Assembly (NCBI GenBank): GCA_900543625.1
Contig: UQSF01000023.1
Location: 1-25,414, forward strand
DNA: 25,414 nucleotides
From: an uncultured Eubacteriales bacterium
GTDB taxonomy: Bacteria; Bacillota; Clostridia; Oscillospirales; Oscillospiraceae
Reading direction: 5' to 3'
The translations under genes and the position numbers were made by a program. This document shows, piece by piece, positions 1 to 8,390 of the stretch. Under the pieces are notes generated by a model. The model was given only the letters and a program-made list of their open reading frames with translations. It was not told where the DNA came from and did not search any database. Position 1 is the first letter of the stretch; each line of letters opens with the position of its first letter.

Positions 1-1
1 G

Positions 2-103
2 CCGCATGTCCAGCACCGTACGGAGCGGCCTGCCCGCCCGCAGCCGGAGCAGCCGCACGTCCAGCACCGCACGGAGCGGCCTGCTCGCCCGCAGCCGGAG
101 CAG
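2..103 (+). repeat. Two 51-bp tandem repeats in the mltG cytoplasmic tail
   Basis: Two adjacent 51-bp units each encode the same 17 residues, PHVQHRTERPARPQPEQ. The units differ at three bases (cat/cac, cgt/cgc, gcc/gct), all synonymous third positions. The array may extend upstream of the window. The repeat is basic and proline-rich and precedes the membrane helix, so it should be a disordered cytoplasmic tail. Confidence 0.9.
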
Positions 104-1279
104 ACACACGCCGTGCACCGCCAGCCGGCGCCCCGCCATGAGCCAACGCAGGAGCCGGAAGTGCAGCAGCGCGCCGGGCGCAGCGGCTGTCTCGGCGGCC
201 TGATCTATTTTGCCTTCGTCGTCAGCGTCAGCATTATCCTCGCCTGTGTCGGCTGGATGGCGGCGTCGGACGTGCTCGCGCTCAACAAAGAGCCGGTCAC
301 GGCGACGGTCACACTCGACAAGGCGGAGTTTCAGGACGTCACCATCTCCTACACGGACTCTGAGGGCAACGCCAAGGAGCGTGCCGGCCATCAGGTCAGC
401 GTCGGCTACGTGGCAAAGCAGCTCAAGGACGCCGGTATCATCAAGTACAAGGGCCTCTTCCAGCTCTACTGCAGCGTCTCGCACGCAAAGACAAAGATCG
501 ATCCCGGCACGTATGAGCTGAGTACGAACTACGACTACCGCGCGCTCGTCAAGAAGATGCAGGTCGGCTCCGGCGCAATGGTTACGACCAAGGTCACCAT
601 CCCCGAGGGCTATACGATGGAGCAGATCTTCCGCAAGCTTGAGGACGAAAACGTCTGCTCGTACGATGACCTCATGGACGCTGCCGCGAACTATTCCTAC
701 AACTACTCGTTCCTCGACCAGAGCATGCAGGGGGACGCCAAGCGCCTGGAGGGCTTCCTGTTCCCGGATACGTATGAGTTCTATCAGGGCATGCAGGCCT
801 CGAGCGCCATCAACAAATTCCTCGAGAACTTCCACAACCGCATCACGGCCGAAATGCTCGAAAAGGCGGATGAGCGCGGCATGTCTATGCAGGAGGTCGT
901 CACGGTCGCGTCCATGATCGAAAAGGAAGCCGCCAACGACGATGAGCGTGCGATGATCGCCGCCGTCATCTATAACCGTATCGCGGCGGGTATGCCGCTG
1001 CAGATCGACTCGACGATCATGTACGTCCTGCCGGAGCATAAGGATGTGCTCACCGTGGAGGACACAAAGATCGACAGTCCCTACAACACCTATCAGAATA
1101 CCGGCCTGCCGCCGACGCCGATCGCAAACCCCGGCCTTGCGTCCATCAAGGCGACGCTCTCGCCGGCAAGCACGAAGGCGCTGTACTACGCGCTGGATTC
1201 GGAGTCCGGCACGCATAAGTTCTTCACGAGCTACGGCGAATTCCAGGCGTTCGTGGCCAAACAGAGTTATTCACAATAA
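2..1279 (+). CDS. mltG: Endolytic murein transglycosylase MltG (5' partial)
   Basis: MltG is a membrane-anchored lytic transglycosylase that cuts nascent glycan strands and sets their length. The frame is open from the first bases of the window, so the true start lies upstream; the GTG at 113 is internal. The 425 visible residues run: a Pro/Gln/Arg-rich cytoplasmic tail (about 1-63), one transmembrane helix (about 65-88, IYFAFVVSVSIILACVG), a LysM-like part with VTIPEGYTMEQIF, then the YceG catalytic domain with EGFLFPDTYEF, ASMIEKEA (glutamates 307 and 309, one of them the catalytic Glu) and the NTGLPPTPIANPG signature. The fold and C-terminus are complete. The U32 gene follows 13 nt downstream, as is common near mltG in Bacillota. 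The tail carries a tandem repeat listed separately. The family call is firm; only the N-terminus is unknown. Confidence 0.95.
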   Translation, partial: PHVQHRTERPARPQPEQPHVQHRTERPARPQPEQTHAVHRQPAPRHEPTQEPEVQQRAGRSGCLGGLIYFAFVVSVSIILACVGWMAASDVLALNKEPVTATVTLDKAEFQDVTISYTDSEGNAKERAGHQVSVGYVAKQLKDAGIIKYKGLFQLYCSVSHAKTKIDPGTYELSTNYDYRALVKKMQVGSGAMVTTKVTIPEGYTMEQIFRKLEDENVCSYDDLMDAAANYSYNYSFLDQSMQGDAKRLEGFLFPDTYEFYQGMQASSAINKFLENFHNRITAEMLEKADERGMSMQEVVTVASMIEKEAANDDERAMIAAVIYNRIAAGMPLQIDSTIMYVLPEHKDVLTVEDTKIDSPYNTYQNTGLPPTPIANPGLASIKATLSPASTKALYYALDSESGTHKFFTSYGEFQAFVAKQSYSQ

Positions 1280-1292
1280 GCGGAGGAGTGGC

Positions 1293-2537
1293 ATGAACAA
1301 ACCGGAGTTGTTGTGCCCCGCCGGAGATCTGGAGCGCCTGCAAATGGCGCTCCATTTCGGCGCGGACGCAGTGTATCTCGCCGGAGCGCAGTTCGGTATG
1401 CGCGCCGGTGCGGAAAACTTTACGCCGGACGGCATCCGCGCCGCCGTGCAGCTTGCGCACGTACAGGGCGCTGCCGTGCACGTGACGTGCAATACTCTGC
1501 CGCGTGATGACGAGATGGCGCAGCTGCCCGCGTACCTCGAGCTGCTCGACGATGCGGGTGTGGACGCGATCATCGCGGCCGATCTCGGCGTGATCACGCT
1601 GGCCAAGCGCCATGCGCCCCACGTGGCGCTGCACGTGAGCACGCAGTTCGGCGTGGTCAATTCGGCCGCCGCCGCAGCGCTGTACGATCTCGGCGCGCAG
1701 CGGGTCGTGCTCGCGCGTGAGCTGTCGCTTGCCGAGATCCGCACCATCCGCGCCAACACGCCGCCGGAGCTGGAGCTTGAGGCGTTCGTCCATGGGGCGA
1801 TGTGCGTGTCGTTTTCCGGCCGCTGCCTGCTGTCGAACTACCTCACCGGGCGCGATGCCAACCGCGGCCGCTGCGCGCAGCCCTGCCGCTGGAAGTACGG
1901 TCTCACAGAGGCCAAGCGCCCCGGCCAGGTGTTCGATATTACTGAGGACGAACAGGGGACGTATATCTTTAACTCCCGCGATATGTGCATGATCGAGCAT
2001 CTGCCCGCGCTGCTCGATGCCGGCATCACGAGCCTGAAGATCGAGGGACGCACAAAGAGCGCCTACTATGTCGGCGCGGTCACGAATGCCTACCGCCACG
2101 CGCTGGATGATGCGATCGCCGGCCGGCCGCTCGCCCCGGTCTGGCAGCGCGAGGTGCTGCAGATCAGCCACCGCCCGTACAGCACCGGCTTTTACTTCGG
2201 TGAGCCGGGGCAGTATACGGCAAACTCCGCCTACTTTGCCGGCGCCGAGGTCTGCGCTGTCGTAGAGGGCACCGCGCCGGACGGACGCGCTGTGCTGACG
2301 CAGCGCAACAAGTTCTGCGCCGGTGATACGCTCGAGCTCATCACAAACGACGCGCCGCCTGTGACCTTCACGGCCGAGGCGCTGCGCGACGCCGACGGCC
2401 TGCCGCTCGAGACCGTGCCGCACCCGATGCAGCGCTTTACCATGCCGCTGCCGTGCGCGGCTGCGCCGCTGTCACTCATCCGCCGGAAATTGCCCGCAGA
2501 AACGGTTGACATCCGGCTCGAATGTGGTAAAATATAA
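1293..2537 (+). CDS. Peptidase U32 family protein, probable tRNA hydroxylation (TrhP-like)
   Basis: The product is a 414-residue U32 family protein. It starts at an ATG 8 nt after GGAGG, which removes the long non-coding extension of the open frame. Family marks are the N-terminal ELLCPAGDLERLQMALHFGADAVYL, the cysteine-containing block RCAQPCRWKYGL (about residues 191-202) and SLKIEGRTKSAYYV (about 246-259). U32 members of this kind in Bacillus (YrrN/YrrO, now TrhP) and E. coli act in 5-hydroxyuridine formation at the tRNA wobble position rather than as proteases; their cysteines are thought to bind an Fe-S cluster. In Bacillus the homologues also lie near mltG, which supports this assignment, but the exact substrate here is inferred. 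The last codons overlap the promoter of the next transcription unit. Confidence 0.88.
   Translation: MNKPELLCPAGDLERLQMALHFGADAVYLAGAQFGMRAGAENFTPDGIRAAVQLAHVQGAAVHVTCNTLPRDDEMAQLPAYLELLDDAGVDAIIAADLGVITLAKRHAPHVALHVSTQFGVVNSAAAAALYDLGAQRVVLARELSLAEIRTIRANTPPELELEAFVHGAMCVSFSGRCLLSNYLTGRDANRGRCAQPCRWKYGLTEAKRPGQVFDITEDEQGTYIFNSRDMCMIEHLPALLDAGITSLKIEGRTKSAYYVGAVTNAYRHALDDAIAGRPLAPVWQREVLQISHRPYSTGFYFGEPGQYTANSAYFAGAEVCAVVEGTAPDGRAVLTQRNKFCAGDTLELITNDAPPVTFTAEALRDADGLPLETVPHPMQRFTMPLPCAAAPLSLIRRKLPAETVDIRLECGKI
2506..2533 (+). promoter_or_regulatory. Sigma-A promoter of the T-box/alaS unit
   Basis: TTGACA (2506-2511), 16-nt spacer, TAAAAT (2528-2533) with an upstream TG giving an extended -10. 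It lies inside the 3' end of the U32 gene and directs transcription into the T-box leader. Confidence 0.75.
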
Positions 2538-2540
2538 AAA

Positions 2541-2776
2541 TCCAGACGATAACGCTGTGATGGAGAAAAGCTGTGCAGCACCCGGTCATCAGAGAGAAGG
2601 GGACGGTGGAAGCCCTTCGGCCGGCGGCATGGCGGCCGCTTCGGAGCGGCCCGGGACGACCGGGACGTGTGTCCGCGTTAAGGACGACTTGAGACGCCGC
2701 GTGAGCGGCAATCAGGGTGGTACCGTGAAAGCAGATTGCCTTCGCCCCTGTGTATGGGGCGGAGGCATCTTTTTTT
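2541..2776 (+). promoter_or_regulatory. T-box leader (alanine-responsive, inferred)
   Basis: This is a tRNA-sensing transcription antitermination leader. Visible marks: a GATGGAGAAAAG K-turn-like start (about 2559), the AGAGAG motif before a distal stem (GAAGGG/CCCTTC), a GTCC...GGAC hairpin, and the T-box AGGGTGGTACCGTG (2714-2727), which pairs with the uncharged tRNA acceptor end. The antiterminator arms are GGCAATC (2707-2713) and GATTGCC (2734-2740); the second arm also forms the terminator. Alanine is inferred from alaS downstream. I could not settle the specifier codon; GCA and GCC candidates lie around 2620-2640. Confidence 0.92.
2734..2776 (+). terminator. T-box-controlled intrinsic terminator
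   Basis: The stem TTGCCTTCGCCCC / GGGGCGGAGGCA (with G-T pairs) has the loop TGTGTAT and is followed by seven T. Its 5' arm overlaps antiterminator arm GATTGCC, so the two folds exclude each other. Confidence 0.9.
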
Positions 2777-2789
2777 GAGGAGGTATGTT

Positions 2790-2996
2790 ATGAAATGTCT
2801 GCGTTGTAACGGCGAGATGGAGCATCTGGGCCATGAATCCCTGCAGCTTGGGCAATACGGCTTTTTCACCGGCCACCTGTCCAACCTCTTTTCCGGCGCG
2901 CTCGAGGTCGATATTTATGCCTGCAAGTCCTGCGGCAAGCTGGAGTTTTATCGCGCGGACGCACCCAGCCTGTCCGAGCGGCTGAAAAACGAATGA
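2790..2996 (+). CDS. Small zinc-ribbon protein, first gene of the alaS operon
   Basis: This is a 68-residue protein of unknown role. It has two CxxC pairs, C3-C6 (MKCLRC) and C45-C48 (CKSC), spaced like a zinc ribbon, so it probably binds one zinc ion. There is no signal peptide or membrane segment. The ATG at 2790 has a strong GAGGAGGT Shine-Dalgarno just after the T-box terminator; an upstream in-frame ATG at 2736 lies inside the terminator stem and is rejected. It is followed 27 nt later by alaS with no terminator between, so it is co-transcribed and alanine-controlled. Similar small zinc ribbons are common in Clostridia but I cannot name a function. Confidence 0.85.
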   Translation: MKCLRCNGEMEHLGHESLQLGQYGFFTGHLSNLFSGALEVDIYACKSCGKLEFYRADAPSLSERLKNE

Positions 2997-3023
2997 AGCA
3001 AACACAATTGGAGGATAGATGAT

Positions 3024-5666
3024 ATGAAATCTTATGGTCTGAATGAACTGCGCGAGATGTTCTTGCGCTTTTTCGAGACGAAGGAACACCTGCGTCTGCC
3101 GAGCTTTTCGCTCATCCCGCAGGACGATGCAAGCCTGCTGCTCATCAACTCCGGCATGGCGCCGATGAAGCCCTACTTCAAGGGGGACAAGGAGCCGCCG
3201 CGCCACCGCATCTGCACCTGCCAGAAGTGCATCCGCACCGGCGACATTGAAAACATCGGCAAGACGGCGCGCCACGGCACGTATTTTGAGATGCTCGGCA
3301 ACTTCTCCTTCGGCGACTATTTCAAGCACGAGGCCATTGCCTGGTCGTGGGAGTTTCTGACGAGCCCGGAGTGGGTCGGCCTCGATCCCGAGCGGCTCTA
3401 TCCGTCGGTGTATGAAAAGGACGACGAAGCGTTCAACATCTGGCGCGACGAGATCGGCATCCCCGAGAGCCGCATCACCCGCCTCGGTAAGGAGGATAAC
3501 TTCTGGGAGCACGGCTCCGGTCCATGCGGCCCCTGCTCGGAGATCTATTTTGACCGCGGCGAGGAATACGGCTGCGGCAAGCCGGACTGTGCGCCCGGAT
3601 GCGACTGCGACCGCTATATGGAGGTCTGGAATAACGTCTTTTCCCAGTTTGACAATGACGGCAACGGCAACTACTCCGACCTCATTCAGAAGAACATCGA
3701 TACCGGTATGGGCCTGGAGCGTCTGGCCGTCGTCTGCCAGGGTGTGGACTCGCTGTTCGATGTCGACACCGTCATGAACATCACGCACAAGGTCAGCGAG
3801 ATCACCGGCGCGCACTATGGCGACAGTCATAAGACCGACGTGTCCCTCCGCGTCATCACCGACCACATCCGTGCCTCCGTCATGATGATCTCGGACGGTA
3901 TCCTGCCCTCGAACGAGGGACGCGGCTACGTGCTGCGCCGTCTGCTGCGCCGCGCTGCGCGCCACGGCAAGCTCCTCGGCGTCAACGAGCCGTTTTTGTA
4001 TCAGGTTGTGGATGTGGTCGTGCACGAAAACGAGTGCCAGTATCCCGAGCTGCGCGAGAAGCAGGCGTATATCACCCGCGTCATCCGCAACGAGGAGGAG
4101 AATTTCGCCAAGACCATCGATGCCGGCATGCACATCTTCTCCGACCTGCTCGCCGAGCACAAGGCCAAGGGCGAGTGTGTGTTCTCCGGCGCGGATGCGT
4201 TCAAGCTCTATGACACCTACGGTTTCCCGATCGACCTGACCCGCGAGATGGTGCAGGAGCAGGACATGACCGTGGATGAGGATGCGTTCCGCGAGCTCAT
4301 GGAGCAGCAGCGCGTGCGCGCGAGAAAAGCGCGCGAGGCGCTCGGCGATCTGGCGTGGGCCGGTGTGGATCTCGGCCTCGACCCGACGCCGACGCAGTTC
4401 ACCGGCTATGACCGTGCGGAGGATCAGGGCACGATCCTCGCCATCGTCTGCGACGGTGAGGTCTGCTCGGAGATCGATGCCGGCAAGCAGGGCGTGCTCG
4501 TGCTCGATTGCACGCCGTTTTACGCCGAGATGGGCGGTCAGGTGGCCGACCACGGCGTCATTGCAGCCGACGGTGCGCTCTTTGAGGTGACGGATGTCCA
4601 GAAGGACAAGGCCGGCAAGTTCCTGCACCATGGTGTGCTGCGCTCCGGCCGCCTGCAGGTCGAGCAGACCGTCACGGCGCGCATCGATGTTGACCGCCGC
4701 AAGGCGATCATGCGCGCGCACTCGGCCACGCATCTGCTGCAGGCCGCGCTGCGCGAGGTGCTGGGTGACCATGTGCATCAGGCGGGCTCGCTCGTCGAGC
4801 CGGACCGCCTGCGCTTTGACCTGACGCATTTTTCGGCTGTCACGCCCGATGAGCTGCAGCGCATCAATGAGATCGTCAGCGACTGGATCCTCGACGGTAT
4901 GGATGTCAGCGTGTCCGAGATGACCATGGAGCAGGCGAAGGCCGCCGGTGCCACGGCGCTCTTTAGCGAGAAGTACGGCGACGTTGTGCGCGTCGTGAAC
5001 ATGGGCGGCAAGTCCGTAGAGCTCTGCGGCGGCACACACGTGGACAACACCGCAAAGGTCGGACCGTTCCGCATCACGGGTGAGAGCTCGGTCGCATCCG
5101 GTGTGCGCCGCATCGAGGCGATCACCGGCAAGGCCTACCTGCACGAGATGGAGGCGGTCAACCGCCGCCTGTACGCTGCGGCCGAGGTGCTGCACGCGAA
5201 GCCGGTGGACATTCTCGCCAAGGCCAGGAGCTTCACTGCGGAGCTCAAGGAGGCGCGCCAGAGCGTTGAGCGCATGAAGGAGAAGATCCTGCACAGTGAC
5301 GTGGAGCGCTTCCTCTACGCCTCGAAGAACATCGGCGGCATCAAGGTCATCACGACCACGCGCACCGATCTCGAGGCCGGCGACCTGCGCAAGCTCGGCG
5401 ATTTTCTGCGCGACAAAGACCCGGACACGGTCGCGGTGCTCGCCACGGCGACGGAGAGCAAGGTGACGTTTGTTGCCGTCTGCGGCAAGAACGCCGTTGC
5501 CAGGGGCATCCGTGCGGGCGATCTGGTGCGCGCGGTGTCAGCGGTCGCCGGCGGTAAGGGCGGCGGCAAGCCGGACTCTGCCATGGGCGGCGGCAGTGAG
5601 GTGCTCAAGATCGATGACGCGCTGGCCGTCGTGGATGATTTCGTAGCGGATAAACTGGGACTGTAA
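3024..5666 (+). CDS. alaS: Alanyl-tRNA synthetase
   Basis: This enzyme attaches alanine to tRNA-Ala and edits Ser/Gly mischarging; it is cytoplasmic. At 880 residues it is the full family length. In order: class II catalytic domain (LINSGMAPMKPYF near the N-terminus, with a Cys-rich insert GCGKPDCAPGCDCD typical of Gram-positive forms), tRNA-recognition region, editing domain with zinc ligands in HSATHLL (H566, H570) and ELCGGTH (C668, H672), and the C-Ala domain with GGGKPDSAMGGG near residue 850. The ATG follows GGAGG by 11 nt. It is governed by the T-box leader upstream together with the zinc-ribbon gene, and the HIT gene follows 13 nt later. Nothing in the sequence suggests damage. Confidence 0.98.
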   Translation: MKSYGLNELREMFLRFFETKEHLRLPSFSLIPQDDASLLLINSGMAPMKPYFKGDKEPPRHRICTCQKCIRTGDIENIGKTARHGTYFEMLGNFSFGDYFKHEAIAWSWEFLTSPEWVGLDPERLYPSVYEKDDEAFNIWRDEIGIPESRITRLGKEDNFWEHGSGPCGPCSEIYFDRGEEYGCGKPDCAPGCDCDRYMEVWNNVFSQFDNDGNGNYSDLIQKNIDTGMGLERLAVVCQGVDSLFDVDTVMNITHKVSEITGAHYGDSHKTDVSLRVITDHIRASVMMISDGILPSNEGRGYVLRRLLRRAARHGKLLGVNEPFLYQVVDVVVHENECQYPELREKQAYITRVIRNEEENFAKTIDAGMHIFSDLLAEHKAKGECVFSGADAFKLYDTYGFPIDLTREMVQEQDMTVDEDAFRELMEQQRVRARKAREALGDLAWAGVDLGLDPTPTQFTGYDRAEDQGTILAIVCDGEVCSEIDAGKQGVLVLDCTPFYAEMGGQVADHGVIAADGALFEVTDVQKDKAGKFLHHGVLRSGRLQVEQTVTARIDVDRRKAIMRAHSATHLLQAALREVLGDHVHQAGSLVEPDRLRFDLTHFSAVTPDELQRINEIVSDWILDGMDVSVSEMTMEQAKAAGATALFSEKYGDVVRVVNMGGKSVELCGGTHVDNTAKVGPFRITGESSVASGVRRIEAITGKAYLHEMEAVNRRLYAAAEVLHAKPVDILAKARSFTAELKEARQSVERMKEKILHSDVERFLYASKNIGGIKVITTTRTDLEAGDLRKLGDFLRDKDPDTVAVLATATESKVTFVAVCGKNAVARGIRAGDLVRAVSAVAGGKGGGKPDSAMGGGSEVLKIDDALAVVDDFVADKLGL

Positions 5667-5679
5667 GGAGGATTTCATC

Positions 5680-6021
5680 ATGAGTGATTGCCTGTTTTGT
5701 AAGATCGCGGCGGGGGAGATCCCTTCCACCTGCCTGTACGATGACGACGATGTCTACGCATTTCGTGACATCAATCCCCAGATGCCGGTGCATTTTCTCG
5801 TGATCCCGAAGCAGCACATTGACGCAGTCGCGTCCATCACGGCGGATAACTCCGCCGTGGTCGCCAAGTGCTTTGAGGTCATCGCGAAGCTCGCCGCGCA
5901 GGAGGGCTTGACCGGCGGCTACCGTGTCATCTCCAACTGCGGCGACGATGCCGGTCAGACTGTGCATCATCTGCACTTCCACGTCCTCGGCGGCGCGCCG
6001 ATGGGCGAGAAGCTGCTGTAA
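5680..6021 (+). CDS. hinT: HIT family nucleotide hydrolase (HinT type)
   Basis: This 113-residue protein is the usual HinT size. It opens with SDCLFCKIAAGEIPS, with C4 and C7 as in zinc-containing Hint proteins, and carries the histidine triad HLHFH at 97-101 (middle H99 is the nucleophile) followed by VLGGAPMG. HinT proteins hydrolyse purine nucleoside phosphoramidates, including aminoacyl-adenylate adducts made by tRNA synthetases, so its place directly behind alaS makes sense. AAGGAGG precedes the ATG by about 8 nt. A terminator follows. The family call is firm; the physiological substrate is unknown. Confidence 0.93.
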   Translation: MSDCLFCKIAAGEIPSTCLYDDDDVYAFRDINPQMPVHFLVIPKQHIDAVASITADNSAVVAKCFEVIAKLAAQEGLTGGYRVISNCGDDAGQTVHHLHFHVLGGAPMGEKLL

Positions 6022-6032
6022 GCAAACGAAAT

Positions 6033-6068
6033 TCGGCGGCGGGACTTGTTCCGGCCGCCGATTTTGTT
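6033..6068 (+). terminator. Intrinsic terminator after hinT
   Basis: TCGGCGGC (6033-6040) pairs with GCCGCCGA (6054-6061), followed by TTTTGTTT. It ends the alaS operon and overlaps the promoter of the next one. Confidence 0.8.
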
Positions 6069-6074
6069 TATAAT
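6046..6074 (+). promoter_or_regulatory. Probable comEC operon promoter
   Basis: TTGTTC (6046-6051), 17-nt spacer, perfect TATAAT (6069-6074). The -35 is weak and lies in the loop of the preceding terminator hairpin. Confidence 0.55.
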
Positions 6075-6101
6075 GTCTGCAGAGAAAGAGGGGGCGACGG
6101 C

Positions 6102-8381
6102 GTGCGAAAGCTGGCATATTGCGCAGGCGGTTTTTCGGCTGCGATCTTTCTGGCGCACTTTCTGCTGCCGGGGCACTGGGTGCTTCCTGCGGCGCTGGCA
6201 GCGGTCGTGCTTGCGCTCACGGCGCTGCTGCTCCCGGGCGCGCCGCGCCGCCGCGTGATGCTGGCGCTGCTGTCGGCGGCGATCGGCTTCGGGTGGTATG
6301 CCGCGGCTTCGGCCGCGCGGCTGACGCCGGCCGAGGCCGTCCCGGACGAGCTGCAGACGCTCGCCGGCCGGGTAACGGAGTACCCGGCTGCGTATGAGCA
6401 CAGCTGCGGGCTGACCGTGCTGCTCACGAGCCCGGATGTGCCGCACTGCAGAGCGCGGCTCTATGTCTCCGACGCGGAAGCGGCAGCGCTGCGCCCCGGC
6501 GATGAGATCACGGCGGAGGTGAAGCTCCGCCCATCCACACAGCGCTATGGGGTGGAGACGGATGCCTATATCTCCAAGGGAATCTATCTTATCGGCAACA
6601 TTAAGGAGGGGTCGCTTGTACATACCGGTGTCTGGGCACACAGCCGTCTCTACTGGCCGAAAACAGTTGCCCATGCGCTCAAGGTGAGCGCACAGGCGGC
6701 GTTCCCGGCGGACGTGCTGCCGTTTGCGCAGGCGCTCATGCTCGGCGATAAGACCGCGCTCTATGCGCAAGACCTCGACATCCCGCTGAGCACGACCGGC
6801 ATCATGCACACGGTCGCGGTCTCGGGGCTGCATCTGGCGTTTCTGCTGGGCTTTTTGCGTCTCTTTACCGGAAACCGGCGCACGACCGCTATCATCGGTC
6901 TGCCGCTGATGATCGTGTTTGCGGTCATGGCGGGCGGAAGTCCTTCGGTGCTGCGCGCGGCGTTTATGACGGCGCTGGTGCTGTTTGCGCCGCTGCTCGG
7001 GCGAGAGAATGACCCGCCGACATCGCTGCTGACGGCGCTGGCGGTCTTGCTTGCGGCGAATCCCTTCGCCGCCGGAAGCGTCAGCCTGCAGCTCTCGTTT
7101 GCGTCGATGGCGGGGCTGTTTTGCGTGTCCGGTGCGCTGCACCGCGCGCTCAGCGACCGGCTGCTGCCTGCGGGGATGAAGCTCTCGCGCCCGCGGCGCA
7201 GGGTGCGCACTTTCTTCATTGCCACAACGGCAAGCTCTGTCGGAGCGATGGTGTTCACCGTGCCGCTCACGGCGCTGCATTTCGGCAACATTTCGCTCAT
7301 CGCGCCGGTCACGAACCTGCTGATCCTGTGGCTGCTGCCGGCGGCGTTCATCGGCTGCTATCTGGCATCGCTGCTCGGCCTCTTCTGGGCGTGGGGCGGC
7401 ATGGCTGCCGCCTGGGTGACGGCGTGGCCGCTGCGCTATATCCTCGCCGTGGCAAAGCTGCTCTCCAAGCTCCCGGGCGCGGTGCTCTTTACCGGCAGCC
7501 GCAGCGTCGTCTGGTGGCTCGTGTTTACGTATGGCGTGTTCGGCGCGGCGTGGGTCATCTCGCGCCGCCGGAGCGTGCACCGGGGCATCCCGGCTGCGTG
7601 CAGCGTACTGGCGCTGTGTGCGGTGCTGACGGTCAGCGCCGTGCAGCTGCGGCACACGTCAACGGTCACGGCGCTCGACGTCAGTCAGGGGCAGAGCGTC
7701 GTCTTTTCGAGCGGACGCAGCTGCGTGATGGTCGATTGCGGCGGCCGCTCCACCGTGGAGGATCCGGGAGACATCGCTGCGCACAAGCTGCTTGCGCAGG
7801 GATACCGCGGTCTGGACCTGCTTGTGCTCACGCATCCGCATGATGACCATGTTAACGGCGTGCTGCGCCTGATGCACTGGCTGCCGGTGCGGACGCTTGC
7901 GATCCCGGCAGAGGCGGACACGACCAAAGCGCCCTTGAGCGACATTCTCGCCCTTGCCGCGCAGCACCGCACGACGGTCGTGCGCGTGGATATGGAGCAG
8001 ACGCTCACGGCGGGCGGCATTTCGGTGCGCCTGTACCCGGAGCCTTGTACAGGCCGGGAGGACGGCAGTATGATCGTGCTGACGTCGATCGGCACATATG
8101 ACACGCTGATACCCGGTGACGTGGACAGCGCGGCGGAGGCAAAGTTTCTTGCCGACTGCACCTATCCGGATATTGAGCTGCTGCTCGTCGGCCACCATGG
8201 CTCGAAAAAATCGACGTGCGATGCGTGGCTCGACGCCATCGCGCCGGACGCTGCGATCATCTCCGTCGGCTACAACAATTACGGCCACCCGACGGCCGAG
8301 ACCCTTGCGCGCCTGCAGGCGCACAACATACCCATTTACCGCACCGACCGCATGGGCGACGTCACGGTGCATCTCTCGTGA
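6102..8381 (+). CDS. comEC: ComEC/Rec2 DNA-uptake channel
   Basis: This 759-residue polytopic membrane protein is the full size for the family. ComEC moves single-stranded DNA across the membrane during transformation. Order: an N-terminal hydrophobic segment and a soluble OB-like part (DUF4131), the Competence domain with many helices (TTGIMHTVAVSGLHLAFLLG; GGSPSVLRAAFMTALVLF), then a metallo-beta-lactamase-like domain with HPHDDH (578-583), GHHGSKKS (H698) and a final GHPTAETL. The metal ligands look intact, so the nuclease-like domain may be active. The start is a GTG 6-7 nt after AGAGGGGG. holA follows after 9 nt, the usual Bacillota order. A comEC gene alone does not prove natural competence. 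Confidence 0.95.
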   Translation: MRKLAYCAGGFSAAIFLAHFLLPGHWVLPAALAAVVLALTALLLPGAPRRRVMLALLSAAIGFGWYAAASAARLTPAEAVPDELQTLAGRVTEYPAAYEHSCGLTVLLTSPDVPHCRARLYVSDAEAAALRPGDEITAEVKLRPSTQRYGVETDAYISKGIYLIGNIKEGSLVHTGVWAHSRLYWPKTVAHALKVSAQAAFPADVLPFAQALMLGDKTALYAQDLDIPLSTTGIMHTVAVSGLHLAFLLGFLRLFTGNRRTTAIIGLPLMIVFAVMAGGSPSVLRAAFMTALVLFAPLLGRENDPPTSLLTALAVLLAANPFAAGSVSLQLSFASMAGLFCVSGALHRALSDRLLPAGMKLSRPRRRVRTFFIATTASSVGAMVFTVPLTALHFGNISLIAPVTNLLILWLLPAAFIGCYLASLLGLFWAWGGMAAAWVTAWPLRYILAVAKLLSKLPGAVLFTGSRSVVWWLVFTYGVFGAAWVISRRRSVHRGIPAACSVLALCAVLTVSAVQLRHTSTVTALDVSQGQSVVFSSGRSCVMVDCGGRSTVEDPGDIAAHKLLAQGYRGLDLLVLTHPHDDHVNGVLRLMHWLPVRTLAIPAEADTTKAPLSDILALAAQHRTTVVRVDMEQTLTAGGISVRLYPEPCTGREDGSMIVLTSIGTYDTLIPGDVDSAAEAKFLADCTYPDIELLLVGHHGSKKSTCDAWLDAIAPDAAIISVGYNNYGHPTAETLARLQAHNIPIYRTDRMGDVTVHLS

Positions 8382-8390
8382 GGAAACGTT

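Noticed and set aside
2712..5294. 860-codon open frame on the minus strand opposite alaS
   Set aside because: It mirrors alaS codon by codon in GC-rich DNA, has low-complexity Asp/Leu/Val/Arg content, no family motifs and no suitable ribosome-binding site.
5967..7655. 562-codon minus-strand frame opposite comEC
   Set aside because: The Arg/Gln/His-rich composition is typical of antisense to GC-biased genes; comEC on the plus strand has clear motifs throughout.
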